Virus record (IMG/VR): IMGVR_UViG_3300032893_000223
Location: 1-29,758 of that record
DNA from: a virus
Reading direction: 5' to 3' (one strand)
DNA: 29,758 bases
Shown here: positions 1 to 6,882 of the stretch, in pieces
Numbering within the stretch: the stretch's first letter is position 1
Layout: every line of letters begins with the position of its first letter
The notes under the pieces: model-generated
Told to the model about the DNA's origin: nothing
The model's database searches: none
What the model saw: the letters and a program-made list of their open reading frames with translations, nothing else
Translations under genes and position numbers: made by a program

Positions 1-1469
1 CAGCAGGTGCGGGGTATTCGAATCACGCTTCCCAATCATCCCAACCTGCAACTCCTTCTAATGGTACTAATTTATTCTCAGATAATTCTTCTCCTTCTGT
101 ACTCTCCTGGATTGGAACTGATGGAACTAAACGTAGGCTAGACACTTTTTTAGGTGATTTTGGATCTGGTGGATCAAATGGTATCGTCCCTGCTCCACCT
201 TCTGGATCAGGTAATACTTCATTCTTAAAAGCTAATGGATCCTGGGGTACTGCTGTAACTAGTGTGGGGTTATCTGTTCCAGGAGTAATATACAATGTAT
301 CTAATAGCCCAATTACTACTGCTGGAAACATTTCATTAAACTTAAATACTCAATCTGCAAATACAGTATTCGCAGGTCCCGTTAGTGGGTCAGCTGCGAC
401 TCCAGCATTTCGACCACTTGGTGCATCTGATGTAGCTGCCCTTCTTAATACTTATTTCGGTGATGGTAGCGATGGAAATGCAACTATAAATGCTGGGGTT
501 ACTACAATCACCAAAGACATGTATTATAATAATTTGACCTTAACCGGAACAGGTCAACTATATACAAATGGTTTTAGAGTATTTGTATTAGGTACACTTG
601 ATATCTCTGCTGCAGGTAATAGTGCAATTAATTGTAACGGTAACAATGGTGGAGCAGGTGGTAATACAGGTACTGCGGGAACTGCTTCCGGTGCCCAGGC
701 AACAGGATCTGTCGGTGGAGCAGGTGGAGGAAGTGCTGGTGGTACTGGTGCAGTTGGAGCAGGAGCTACCGCTGGTGCTGCTACCACTGTACCTGACGGA
801 AATGGTGGTGCAGGTGGCCGGGGTGGTGCAGGTGGTTCTGGTAATGCTGGTAGTAATGCTGGTGGCGCGCTTAGAGCAGGAGGTACCATCAGTGCTAGTC
901 TATCTATTCATAATTGGAATCTAGATCTTCTATTAGCAGGTAATCCTCTTGAAGGTGGTTCAGGCGGAGGTGGTGGAGCATCTGGTGGTGGTGACGGAAC
1001 TGTTAAAGGGGGAGGCGGTGGAGGTGGTGGAGGAGCAGGATGTACTCTCTTTCTCTCTGCCAACATAGTAAATCGTAGTGGCTCTACTGCAGCAGGAGCA
1101 ATCTCATCAGTAGGTGGCCAGGGTGGCCAGGGTGGTTCTCCAGCTAGTGGTAACGCAGGAGGAGCAGGTTCAGGTGGTTCAGGTGGTGGTGGGTATATTT
1201 ATTTAGTTGTAAATAATGTGACTGGAAGTACTGCAACTAATGCAATAGATGTTAGTTCTCCAGCAGGTCTAAATGGAGGAAATGGTCAAGGTACTGGACT
1301 TGGTGGATCTGGTGGTGGATCTGGTACAGCTGGTCAAATTGTCTATATTAATTTATCTACTAATACCGTATCTGTCAACGTTGGATCCGCAGGTACTGCA
1401 GGTTCTACCACTGCCACATCTTCTGGTGGAGCAGGTGGTGCAGCAAATACTTATAGGATTAATTTCTAA
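1..1469 (+). CDS. Glycine-rich tail fibre protein, 5'-truncated
   Basis: The frame is open from the left edge (first complete codon at base 3), so the gene begins outside the window. The first visible part is Ser/Asn/Gly-rich and carries the fibre signature FLKANGSWGT. A middle segment (GDGSDGNATINAG, then KDMYYNNLTLTG and FRVFVLGTLDIS) resembles a fibre domain found in many phages just before polyglycine regions. From about base 640 to the stop the protein is dominated by GGAGG, GGSGG and GGGGG runs with Ala, Ser and Thr. Such glycine-rich tracts form receptor-binding polyglycine-II bundles in gp38-type adhesins, which is known of that family and only inferred here. Virion location and host-surface binding are inferred. 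It is followed 9 bases later by the next gene. The internal GTG at 264 is not the real start. Confidence 0.85.
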   Translation, partial: AGAGYSNHASQSSQPATPSNGTNLFSDNSSPSVLSWIGTDGTKRRLDTFLGDFGSGGSNGIVPAPPSGSGNTSFLKANGSWGTAVTSVGLSVPGVIYNVSNSPITTAGNISLNLNTQSANTVFAGPVSGSAATPAFRPLGASDVAALLNTYFGDGSDGNATINAGVTTITKDMYYNNLTLTGTGQLYTNGFRVFVLGTLDISAAGNSAINCNGNNGGAGGNTGTAGTASGAQATGSVGGAGGGSAGGTGAVGAGATAGAATTVPDGNGGAGGRGGAGGSGNAGSNAGGALRAGGTISASLSIHNWNLDLLLAGNPLEGGSGGGGGASGGGDGTVKGGGGGGGGGAGCTLFLSANIVNRSGSTAAGAISSVGGQGGQGGSPASGNAGGAGSGGSGGGGYIYLVVNNVTGSTATNAIDVSSPAGLNGGNGQGTGLGGSGGGSGTAGQIVYINLSTNTVSVNVGSAGTAGSTTATSSGGAGGAANTYRINF

Positions 1470-1478
1470 GGAGAGTTT

Positions 1479-1934
1479 ATGTTACCAAATGATAAATTTG
1501 GCCGAACAGTGACCATGATAACTCAGAATGGTCAAGATGTATATACTGCTGATGATGGTCAAGGTCATACTATTCAGGTATCCTTTCCTTCAGGAACTGA
1601 TCAAGCCAAAGTATATAACTCTCTTAACGGTCAAGCACCTCCAGGATACACTCCTCCTGTTGCTAAATTAAGTGATACTCTTGATAATAAAGCATTTGGT
1701 CAGTATATTATTGATCAGTTTAATTCAGCCCATGGTGCTCAGAATTTAACTCCTGACCAGAATTTTCAAGTGACTCAACTATTGGAGCCTTTCTTTATTC
1801 TTGCCCAGGCAGGAGACATTATTACACTGAGTGCTGAAATATCTAAAATACCTGTTGATGGAGTTTTAATTACACAAGGATTAATTGATCAATTTACTGC
1901 ACTGATTAATGGCTATCTTAATGGTTCCCTTTAA
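1479..1934 (+). CDS. Small fibre-associated protein, paralogue of the next gene
   Basis: 151 residues; ATG preceded by AAGGAG (1468-1473) with a 5-base spacer. The N-terminal about 60 residues (LPNDKFGRTV, DVYTADDGQG, VSFPSGT, NGQAPPGYTPP) match the N-terminus of the following gene, so the two share a domain. The C-terminal half differs: it is predicted mostly helical, with hydrophobic stretches around VTQLLEPFFILAQAGDII. There is no signal peptide and no catalytic motif. Position directly after a fibre gene suggests a fibre accessory or small virion protein, but no function is recognised. Confidence 0.8.
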   Translation: MLPNDKFGRTVTMITQNGQDVYTADDGQGHTIQVSFPSGTDQAKVYNSLNGQAPPGYTPPVAKLSDTLDNKAFGQYIIDQFNSAHGAQNLTPDQNFQVTQLLEPFFILAQAGDIITLSAEISKIPVDGVLITQGLIDQFTALINGYLNGSL

Positions 1935-1945
1935 GGAGAATTAGA

Positions 1946-2335
1946 ATGAGTCAAGAAGCACCTTTCCCATTGCCAAATGACAATTATGGTAGGGTCATTA
2001 GTTATTCCTATGATGCTGAGCTTGATTTTGATGTCTATACTGTAGGATCTTTAGGACCACCTGTTCCTGCATTTAACGTAGGATTTCCCTCAGGAACAGC
2101 TTCAAGTACAGTTTATACTACAATTAATGGCATTCCACCAGCTGGTTCTGGAGGATTAGCTGCAGCAGATCCTGATCAATTAGTTCCTGCTAATAATAAT
2201 TGTGGTGCAACTATCGATCGCCCAAGTGCTCCTGGAATGGGAGTTATTTACTTTGATACTGATCTCGGAATTCCAGTTTGGTGGGTTGGTCATGGGGAAA
2301 CTGGTTGGGTTGATTCTCAAGGTGATCCTGTTTGA
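1946..2335 (+). CDS. Small fibre-type protein with a WW-containing C-terminal motif
   Basis: 129 residues, with AAGGAG just upstream of the ATG. The N-terminus repeats the motif of the gene before it (LPNDNYGR, DVYTVG, VGFPSGT, VYTTINGIPPAG). The C-terminus (RPSAPGMGVIYFDTDLGIP then VWWVG and GWVDSQGDPV) resembles a short motif common in phage fibre and minor virion proteins, where an FDT-LG-P-WW-G-W-D pattern ends the chain. This supports a virion-surface or fibre role. The stop overlaps the TTG start of the next gene (TTGA), suggesting coupling. The exact role is unknown. Confidence 0.78.
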   Translation: MSQEAPFPLPNDNYGRVISYSYDAELDFDVYTVGSLGPPVPAFNVGFPSGTASSTVYTTINGIPPAGSGGLAAADPDQLVPANNNCGATIDRPSAPGMGVIYFDTDLGIPVWWVGHGETGWVDSQGDPV

Positions 2336-2949
2336 TTGTTAAACTCCGATTACTGATATTTAAGATCCTTCACCCATTTCTAGTTTTATCAGGGAAAATA
2401 CATGTTCCCTGGTCGATTAAGAAATGTAATGGTCTTACTTATTATAAATTCTTAGATAAAAAACCCACCCCTGGATTAATATTTGTTTCTAAAATTCTTG
2501 GTGAATTAACCGACTGGGAAATTCCTGGATTTTGGAAACACGCTTATCTTTATGTGGGAGAAAATAATGGTATCCCTCATAATATTATTGAGGCAGAGGG
2601 TAAAGGTGTTCAATACACTGATTTAATTACTTCAATCACTTCTAAAGATTATTTTCTCGTCTTTGAATGCATTCATCCTAGAGCAAAAGAGATAAATGAT
2701 TTAGTAGTTGCTTACGCTAGAAAAGAAGTAGGAACAAAGTACGACTTCTATCTTAGCCTGGATCAAAACACTTATTACTGTTCTAAATTGGTCTGGTTCG
2801 CTTATGACTACGCATGTCAACAATTAGGAATACCTTCATTCTTTAATCCACCAAGTGAACTCGGGATACCTACTTTATCTCCAAGTGATATTCCTAATAT
2901 GCTATTGAAAACTGGTCACTTTAGAGTATTCTTTGATTCAAGGAAATAA
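2332..2949 (+). CDS. Permuted papain-like (YiiX/NlpC-P60 type) amidase or peptidase
   Basis: 205 residues. The start is TTG at 2332, overlapping the previous stop, with AAGGTGA (2319-2325) correctly spaced. In permuted NlpC/P60 (YiiX-like) enzymes the catalytic His precedes the catalytic Cys. Here His70 lies in FWKHAYLYVG, Glu87 in IIEAEGKGV, and Cys150 in YYCSKLVWFAY preceded by the YDFYLSLDQN segment, in the expected order and spacing. Family members hydrolyse amide or thioester bonds in peptides, lipids or cell-wall peptides; the substrate here is unknown. The N-terminus (LRLLIFKILHPFLVL) is hydrophobic and could attach to membrane, but no cleavable signal is evident. Context next to fibre genes allows a virion-associated wall-active role or a host-modifying role. 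Confidence 0.75.
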   Translation: MIVKLRLLIFKILHPFLVLSGKIHVPWSIKKCNGLTYYKFLDKKPTPGLIFVSKILGELTDWEIPGFWKHAYLYVGENNGIPHNIIEAEGKGVQYTDLITSITSKDYFLVFECIHPRAKEINDLVVAYARKEVGTKYDFYLSLDQNTYYCSKLVWFAYDYACQQLGIPSFFNPPSELGIPTLSPSDIPNMLLKTGHFRVFFDSRK

Positions 2950-2952
2950 TAT

Positions 2953-3264
2953 ATGAATAAAAGTATCTTAATTCTTGAAAAAATGGATATTATTGAGGCA
3001 CTTGAAGTAAAGAATTTAGGTGTATTAGGAAATACTCTATTTCTTGATATAAATGGAACTAGATACGGGTATAGTGCTAATCATCCTGAAGGACATGGTA
3101 TCGAGAAAATATCTAAACAGTTTGACGACATGAGTAAACATAGTGTTGGTAAAGCACTTGCTTGGCTAAAAACAGTAACAAAATTAGAAAGTGGATCAGT
3201 AAAGGGAGTACCCAAGACAATTCGTGGTACTCCGGCTGAATTACATTATAAGAAAATTGGGTAA
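2953..3264 (+). CDS. Hypothetical protein
   Basis: 103 residues; ATG with AAGGA at 2940-2944. The N-terminal half is predicted as a small alpha/beta region (ILEKMDIIEALEVKNLG, LFLDINGTRYGYSANHPEGHG) followed by a basic helical segment (KHSVGKALAWLKTVTKLE) and a Lys/Gly-rich tail. No family, signal peptide or metal motif is recognised. It sits 3 bases after the amidase-like gene and 5 bases before the HNH gene, so it is probably co-transcribed with them. Confidence 0.65.
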   Translation: MNKSILILEKMDIIEALEVKNLGVLGNTLFLDINGTRYGYSANHPEGHGIEKISKQFDDMSKHSVGKALAWLKTVTKLESGSVKGVPKTIRGTPAELHYKKIG

Positions 3265-3269
3265 TTACT

Positions 3270-3767
3270 ATGTTAATGAGATTAGTTAGACATGTAGTTG
3301 ACGTAGCACAAGGTAAGACCAAATTAGGCTTATTAAGAAGTCCCCACTGGCCATCAGTTGAGAAGCAGCACTTAAAACTTCAGCCTGCTTGTGTTGTATG
3401 TGGAGAAGCTGAAGCAGTAAATGTTCATCATATTTTTCCATTTCACTACTGTGTGTCTCTTGGCCGTCCAGATCTTGAGTTGGATCAGAGAAATCTTATT
3501 ACCTTATGTGAAACCCGTAAGACTAAAGAAACACAAGATCACCATTTACTTATTGGTCATCTAGACAATTTTAAATCTTCTAATCTTGATGTGGTTAAAG
3601 ACGCTACTGAGACATTCTCAAAGATGACTGCCAATCAGATTAAAGCTAGTCCTGTCTGGCTGGCTAAAGAGGCAAAGAAACTACCCTTATTGCCTGACAT
3701 GACTGATCAACAAAAACAAGATTTTATTAATTTAATGAACAGTACGTTTCCTAAGCTTGATAAGTGA
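3270..3767 (+). CDS. HNH-type nuclease-like protein
   Basis: 165 residues; ATG at 3270, or possibly the in-frame ATG at 3276, with only a weak SD. The HNH signature is visible: Cys41 and Cys44 (CVVCG), His53-His54 (NVHHIFPFHY), Asn75 (RNLITLC, with Cys80), then His91-His92 and His97 (DHHLLIGH). HNH proteins bind a divalent metal and nick or cut DNA. Phage copies are homing nucleases, packaging-associated nucleases or small virion nucleases. The C-terminal third is helical and Lys-rich. Its position just before the head module could mean a packaging helper or a free-standing homing enzyme; the sequence does not decide. No disrupted gene or intron is visible nearby. Confidence 0.7.
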   Translation: MLMRLVRHVVDVAQGKTKLGLLRSPHWPSVEKQHLKLQPACVVCGEAEAVNVHHIFPFHYCVSLGRPDLELDQRNLITLCETRKTKETQDHHLLIGHLDNFKSSNLDVVKDATETFSKMTANQIKASPVWLAKEAKKLPLLPDMTDQQKQDFINLMNSTFPKLDK

Positions 3768-3855
3768 GTTTAACTGGTCTAACCTAGTTTCTAGTTCGTT
3801 TTCCCGTTTAACGGGTAAGGTTTGACTTAACTGGTAACTATTTTATTTAATAATT
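3768..3855 (+). promoter_or_regulatory. Intergenic region before the head module
   Basis: 88 bases without a gene. It holds TTAACTGGT twice (near 3770 and near 3828), the palindrome CTAGTTTCTAG, and CCCGTTTAACGGG (about 3803-3815), which can fold as a 4-bp stem with a 5-base loop. TTGACT at 3822-3827 with TTTAAT at 3846-3851 (18-base spacing) looks like a sigma-70 promoter but would start RNA inside the first codons of the protease. No Shine-Dalgarno precedes the ATG at 3856. The regulatory role is inferred only. Confidence 0.35.
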
Positions 3856-5226
3856 ATGAAAAAATTTACTCAAGATATTTTTGAACCTAATCTAAAGTTT
3901 GAAGTCGAGGAAGCCTCTGGTGACGTCGATGGTAAACATATTTTAGCTAAGGTTAAAGGTAGCTTTTTTGTCCCGAATGGTGTCTCACGGAATAATAGAT
4001 TTTATTCCGAAGGTCTATGGAAAAAAGTTGTAAGTAATCCAAGCATCATTAAGAAACTGACTGAACGGAGAATGTTTGGATCCATAGGTCATAATCAAAA
4101 ATTAGGCGATGATGCATTACTTGAAGGCAAAACCAGTCACATAGTTACCGGCTTAAACATTGTCAACGGACAAGGTATTGGAGAAGCACTCATTCTCAAT
4201 ACTCCAGCTGGTCGAATCTTAAACACTATTTTAAGAGCTGGCTCCAAAATGTTTGTCTCTTCAAGGGCAGATGGGTCATTTAATGGCGAAGAGAATGGCA
4301 TCCCTAAAGTTGATGAGGACTCTTATCAACTCGATACATTTGACTTCGTCGTTGATCCAGGTTTCTTGGAGGCAAATCCTAATTTAGTTGAACAATTTAA
4401 AAAGATTGAAAGTTTAAATAATAATGAAGGAGATTACATGGAACCCTCTACTCAATTGATGGAGAAGCTAGCGAAAGAGAATGGTACTCTTCGTAGTGAC
4501 TTGGAACGTGCAACGTCAGAAGTTGTTGATCTTAGAAATAAGAATACAGTAATGATTTCTGAGAACGATGCTCTTAAATCAAAATTAGATAAACAGTCAT
4601 TTGCTGAAAAGCAATTGGCTAAATATCGCTCTTTGGGTACTCCTGAAGAGATTGAAAAAGTATTGGATATGGCCGAAGGCAAACTCAATGTATATAAAGA
4701 GTTTGGTTCAGTGAAAGAGCTTGGTCTTGCCTTGGATCGTGCAAATGATCTTATCGAGCGATATAAAGTGCTTGGTACTCCTAAAGAGATTAATGAAGCT
4801 CTTGATAAGTCTATTGCTGTTGTCACTGCCTACAAAGACCTTGGCTCTCCAGTTGAATTGAAAATGGCAATGGATAAATTTGAAGAGAAGATCAATAAAA
4901 TCAATTCAGATAAAGCTGTTGTCAAAATCGCCGAACTGGCAAAAGATCTTAAAGTTTCTGAAGATAAGATCAGGATGCTTTGGGGTAAAATTAGCGAAGC
5001 AGAAATTCGTAAAGTTTATTCTTCTTCGTCTGAAACTGTTTCGACAACTCGTAGTAATCCGTCGCGTACCTATGCTCGTGGAAGTAAATCATCTAGCGTA
5101 GGTGTTAAAACCACTGAGACTGAAAGTGGATTTAGCCGCTTCAAGCGTCCTCTTGGTGCTCAGTTGATGGAACAATTCTGTGCTCCTGCTCCGGATGCTG
5201 GTCCTAAGAACGAACCTAAGCGTTAA
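3856..5226 (+). CDS. Prohead core protease fused to scaffold domain (gp21/gp22-like)
   Basis: 456 residues. Residues about 25-180 match the T4 gp21-type prohead serine protease: His79 in FGSIGH, Ser135/Ser136 in VSSRADGS, and Asp163/Asp167 in DFVVDPGF, in the expected order. The remainder is an acidic/basic coiled-coil scaffold region with four 23-residue repeats (Tyr257, 280, 303, 326) and a Ser/Thr-rich tail ending in a Pro/Ala/Lys segment. In T4 the protease and the core scaffold are separate genes; here they are one frame. The enzyme would assemble in the prohead core, cleave scaffold and capsid N-termini, then digest itself. Possible self-cleavage motifs of the L-x-E type occur at 201-203 and 437-439. 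The ATG has no clear SD, suggesting low output compared with the nested start at 4438. Confidence 0.88.
   Translation: MKKFTQDIFEPNLKFEVEEASGDVDGKHILAKVKGSFFVPNGVSRNNRFYSEGLWKKVVSNPSIIKKLTERRMFGSIGHNQKLGDDALLEGKTSHIVTGLNIVNGQGIGEALILNTPAGRILNTILRAGSKMFVSSRADGSFNGEENGIPKVDEDSYQLDTFDFVVDPGFLEANPNLVEQFKKIESLNNNEGDYMEPSTQLMEKLAKENGTLRSDLERATSEVVDLRNKNTVMISENDALKSKLDKQSFAEKQLAKYRSLGTPEEIEKVLDMAEGKLNVYKEFGSVKELGLALDRANDLIERYKVLGTPKEINEALDKSIAVVTAYKDLGSPVELKMAMDKFEEKINKINSDKAVVKIAELAKDLKVSEDKIRMLWGKISEAEIRKVYSSSSETVSTTRSNPSRTYARGSKSSSVGVKTTETESGFSRFKRPLGAQLMEQFCAPAPDAGPKNEPKR
4427..4432 (+). promoter_or_regulatory. Internal ribosome binding site for the nested scaffold
   Basis: AAGGAG lies 5 bases upstream of the in-frame ATG at 4438, inside the protease-scaffold gene. 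It is the best SD in this stretch; the gene's own first ATG at 3856 has none. Confidence 0.7.
4438..5226 (+). CDS. Nested in-frame scaffold protein (alternative start inside the protease gene)
   Basis: An in-frame ATG (Met195 of the long product) is preceded by a perfect AAGGAG at 4427-4432 with a 5-base spacer, whereas the long form has none. The product, 262 residues, is the scaffold region alone: an N-terminal coiled coil (LMEKLAKENGTLRSDLERA), four 23-residue repeats and a polar tail. This mirrors lambda C/Nu3, where the scaffold is made from an internal start within the protease gene, giving scaffold in excess over protease. The SD and frame are seen directly; expression as a separate protein is inferred. 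Confidence 0.7.
   Translation: MEPSTQLMEKLAKENGTLRSDLERATSEVVDLRNKNTVMISENDALKSKLDKQSFAEKQLAKYRSLGTPEEIEKVLDMAEGKLNVYKEFGSVKELGLALDRANDLIERYKVLGTPKEINEALDKSIAVVTAYKDLGSPVELKMAMDKFEEKINKINSDKAVVKIAELAKDLKVSEDKIRMLWGKISEAEIRKVYSSSSETVSTTRSNPSRTYARGSKSSSVGVKTTETESGFSRFKRPLGAQLMEQFCAPAPDAGPKNEPKR
4624..4899 (+). repeat. Four 23-codon tandem repeats in the scaffold domain
   Basis: The encoded repeats begin at Tyr257, Tyr280, Tyr303 and Tyr326, each exactly 23 residues long, with the pattern Y-[RK]-x-[LF]-G-[ST]-[PV]-x-E-[IL] followed by a helix (YRSLGTPEEI, YKEFGSVKEL, YKVLGTPKEI, YKDLGSPVEL). DNA copies have diverged, so this is an old protein-level repeat. Confidence 0.85.
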
Positions 5227-5341
5227 TTGATAGTTTGTTTCTAAGCTGATTATTTACACTATAGATAATCTTTGTTAATAAAAATTAATAAATAGAAGAA
5301 CACTTTTTCTACTATTTCTAAAGTCTAACCATGGAGAAAAT
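5227..5341 (+). promoter_or_regulatory. Leader of the major capsid gene with candidate promoter
   Basis: 115 AT-rich non-coding bases. AATAAATA at 5287-5294 differs at one base from the T4 late promoter box TATAAATA and lies about 48 bases before the capsid ATG. A weak sigma-70-like TTTACA (5253-5258) is also present. GATTAT/ATAATC around 5248-5269 could pair as a 6-bp stem. GGAG at 5333-5336 is the SD for the ATG at 5342. Promoter activity is inferred. Confidence 0.35.
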
Positions 5342-6817
5342 ATGGGCAAACGTGAACTGTCCGCTGAAGAGCGGCAACAGGCTAGACTTAGCAAGATAGA
5401 AAAACAAGGTGAACAGTACTACGAGAAGTATCGTTCACAAATGGATCTTCTTGATAAGTCTACTCTGGCTAAAGTAAAATCGAATAAAGGTGGTATTCAA
5501 CCGCACGATTATTGGGCTCTCGGTAAGCAGCTCGAGCAATTCGAAGAGCAGTTGGCTATTAATGAAGAACAAGGCAACGTTAACTTGCTTGGTCAAATTC
5601 CGAATATCGCTTTTGATGTTATCACTGCGGTGTTTGGTGCTTCGATCATCCCGGTTGTTGCTTCGGTTCAGCCGATTGACGAAGAGCGCGGAACTGTTTA
5701 CTTTAAAACAGTTCGTGATGCTACGACTAAAGGTTCCCAGACTGCTGGCGAAGTGAACATTGATCCTCGTCAGAATGTTGTTACTCCGATCGGTTATGCA
5801 AATAACTCGTTCAGCAACGTTGCTGTGGCTGGTACCACTTCTGGTACTTTGACCTACAGCTTTACTCTGGCTGGTTTCCCGATCAAGTCCGAGACTTTCT
5901 CGGTCAGCCTCGCTTCTAACTCTGCAGTTCAGGGTAAAGACGTTGGCTCTTACCTCAGCTTCCCCGCCAATAGCGATATTGGTCAAATCTGGGGTGCTGG
6001 TGTTTCTGGTACCATCAACTATCTGACTGGCGCAGTCTCTTTGACTTTCGCTGCAGATCCTGGTACGCATGCCAACAACATCGTCGTTAGCTATCAACAG
6101 AACTACGAGTTGAGCTCCGATCTGCCCCAGATCGATTCGTACTTTGCGTCAACCGGCATTTTTGCGAATGTCTACGCACTCAAAGGAACGATCGGTTTGC
6201 TGCAGTCTTACGGTATGAGCAAACGCTTCGGTCTCGTGGCTGAAGATGAAGTTGCTAAAGATCTTGTCCAAGAGATCAACCGTGAGATCGGTGGTGACTT
6301 GATTCGTACTCTTGCCTCTATCGCTCAAGGTACTACGACTTACAATGACCAACCGCCTACTGGCGTGTCGTTGTTTGAGCATCGTCAAACTTACAAGTAC
6401 TTCTTGGCTGGTGCTGAGGAGACGCTTGTGGCGAATGCTGGTCGTGGAACTATCAGCTTGTTGATCGTTGGTCTCGTCCACGCCTCCATCATCCAGACTC
6501 TCCCTGGTTGGGTTAAGTTGTATGATGGTAATGGTTTAGGCTCACATGTTTATGGTACTCTCGATGGTATCACTGTAATTCGTGTGATGGAATCCAACAT
6601 TCTCGGCTCTACTCAAGGATTGGCTGTTTGGAAAGGTTTATCTCCTTTCGAAGCAGCAGTGGTTTATGCTCCGTATATGCCACTGACCGTTACTGCGGTT
6701 CTTCCTCAAGCTCCAAATCCCCTGCAGTCGATGCGTGCTGCTGCGGTTTGGGCAGGTGTTGAAGGTGTGGTTCCCAACTACGTTACTAACTTCAACGTTT
6801 CTAACGTTCAAACTTAA
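5342..6817 (+). CDS. Major capsid protein (T4 gp23-like)
   Basis: 491 residues; ATG with GGAG 5 bases upstream. The N-terminal about 75 residues are charged and helical, like the removable delta-domain of gp23. I73-N74-E75 fits the L/I-x-E cleavage rule of gp21-type proteases. The core then begins (IAFDVITAVFGASIIPVV, then SVQPIDEERGTVYFKTV), matching the region of gp23-type proteins that ends in VQPM-like residues. Residues about 155-255 form a beta-rich segment (GTLTYSFTLAGFPI, GTINYLTGAVSLTF) placed like an insertion domain. The C-terminal P/A-domain region includes GITVIRVMES and YAPYMPL. The gene is visibly richer in G+C and in codons such as CTC, CGT and TCG than its neighbours, as expected for very high expression. 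It follows the scaffold gene and is followed by a strong hairpin. Confidence 0.92.
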   Translation: MGKRELSAEERQQARLSKIEKQGEQYYEKYRSQMDLLDKSTLAKVKSNKGGIQPHDYWALGKQLEQFEEQLAINEEQGNVNLLGQIPNIAFDVITAVFGASIIPVVASVQPIDEERGTVYFKTVRDATTKGSQTAGEVNIDPRQNVVTPIGYANNSFSNVAVAGTTSGTLTYSFTLAGFPIKSETFSVSLASNSAVQGKDVGSYLSFPANSDIGQIWGAGVSGTINYLTGAVSLTFAADPGTHANNIVVSYQQNYELSSDLPQIDSYFASTGIFANVYALKGTIGLLQSYGMSKRFGLVAEDEVAKDLVQEINREIGGDLIRTLASIAQGTTTYNDQPPTGVSLFEHRQTYKYFLAGAEETLVANAGRGTISLLIVGLVHASIIQTLPGWVKLYDGNGLGSHVYGTLDGITVIRVMESNILGSTQGLAVWKGLSPFEAAVVYAPYMPLTVTAVLPQAPNPLQSMRAAAVWAGVEGVVPNYVTNFNVSNVQT

Positions 6818-6828
6818 TCTTCTCAAAA

Positions 6829-6856
6829 AGATGGTGGGAGTAAAATCCCACCATCT
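6829..6856 (+). terminator. Perfect 11-bp hairpin after the capsid gene
   Basis: AGATGGTGGGA (6829-6839), a 6-base loop GTAAAA, and TCCCACCATCT (6846-6856) form a perfect 11-bp stem, with CAAAAAG just 5' of the stem. Downstream is ACTTATTATC, not a real U-tract. It may be a partial terminator or a 3' stabilising hairpin that keeps capsid mRNA abundant relative to downstream genes. Confidence 0.65.
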
Positions 6857-6882
6857 ACTTATTATCTCAAAGGACAATTATA

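Noticed and set aside
554-889. Minus-strand Pro/Ala-rich frame opposite the glycine-rich fibre
   Set aside because: Glycine codons read in reverse give Pro/Ala; this is an artefact of the repeat.
598-924. Plus-strand overlapping frame in the fibre gene (Val/Leu-rich)
   Set aside because: Shifted reading of GGT/GCA repeats; no SD and no protein-like domain structure.
3270-3767. Intron-borne homing nuclease interpretation of the HNH gene
   Set aside because: Neither flanking gene is split, and no intron-like fold or interrupted frame is seen; it is kept simply as an HNH-type protein.
5435-6097. Long minus-strand open frame (220 codons) opposite the capsid gene
   Set aside because: It lies wholly within the strongly supported capsid gene, has no SD and a low-complexity polar sequence; it results from the capsid gene's codon bias.
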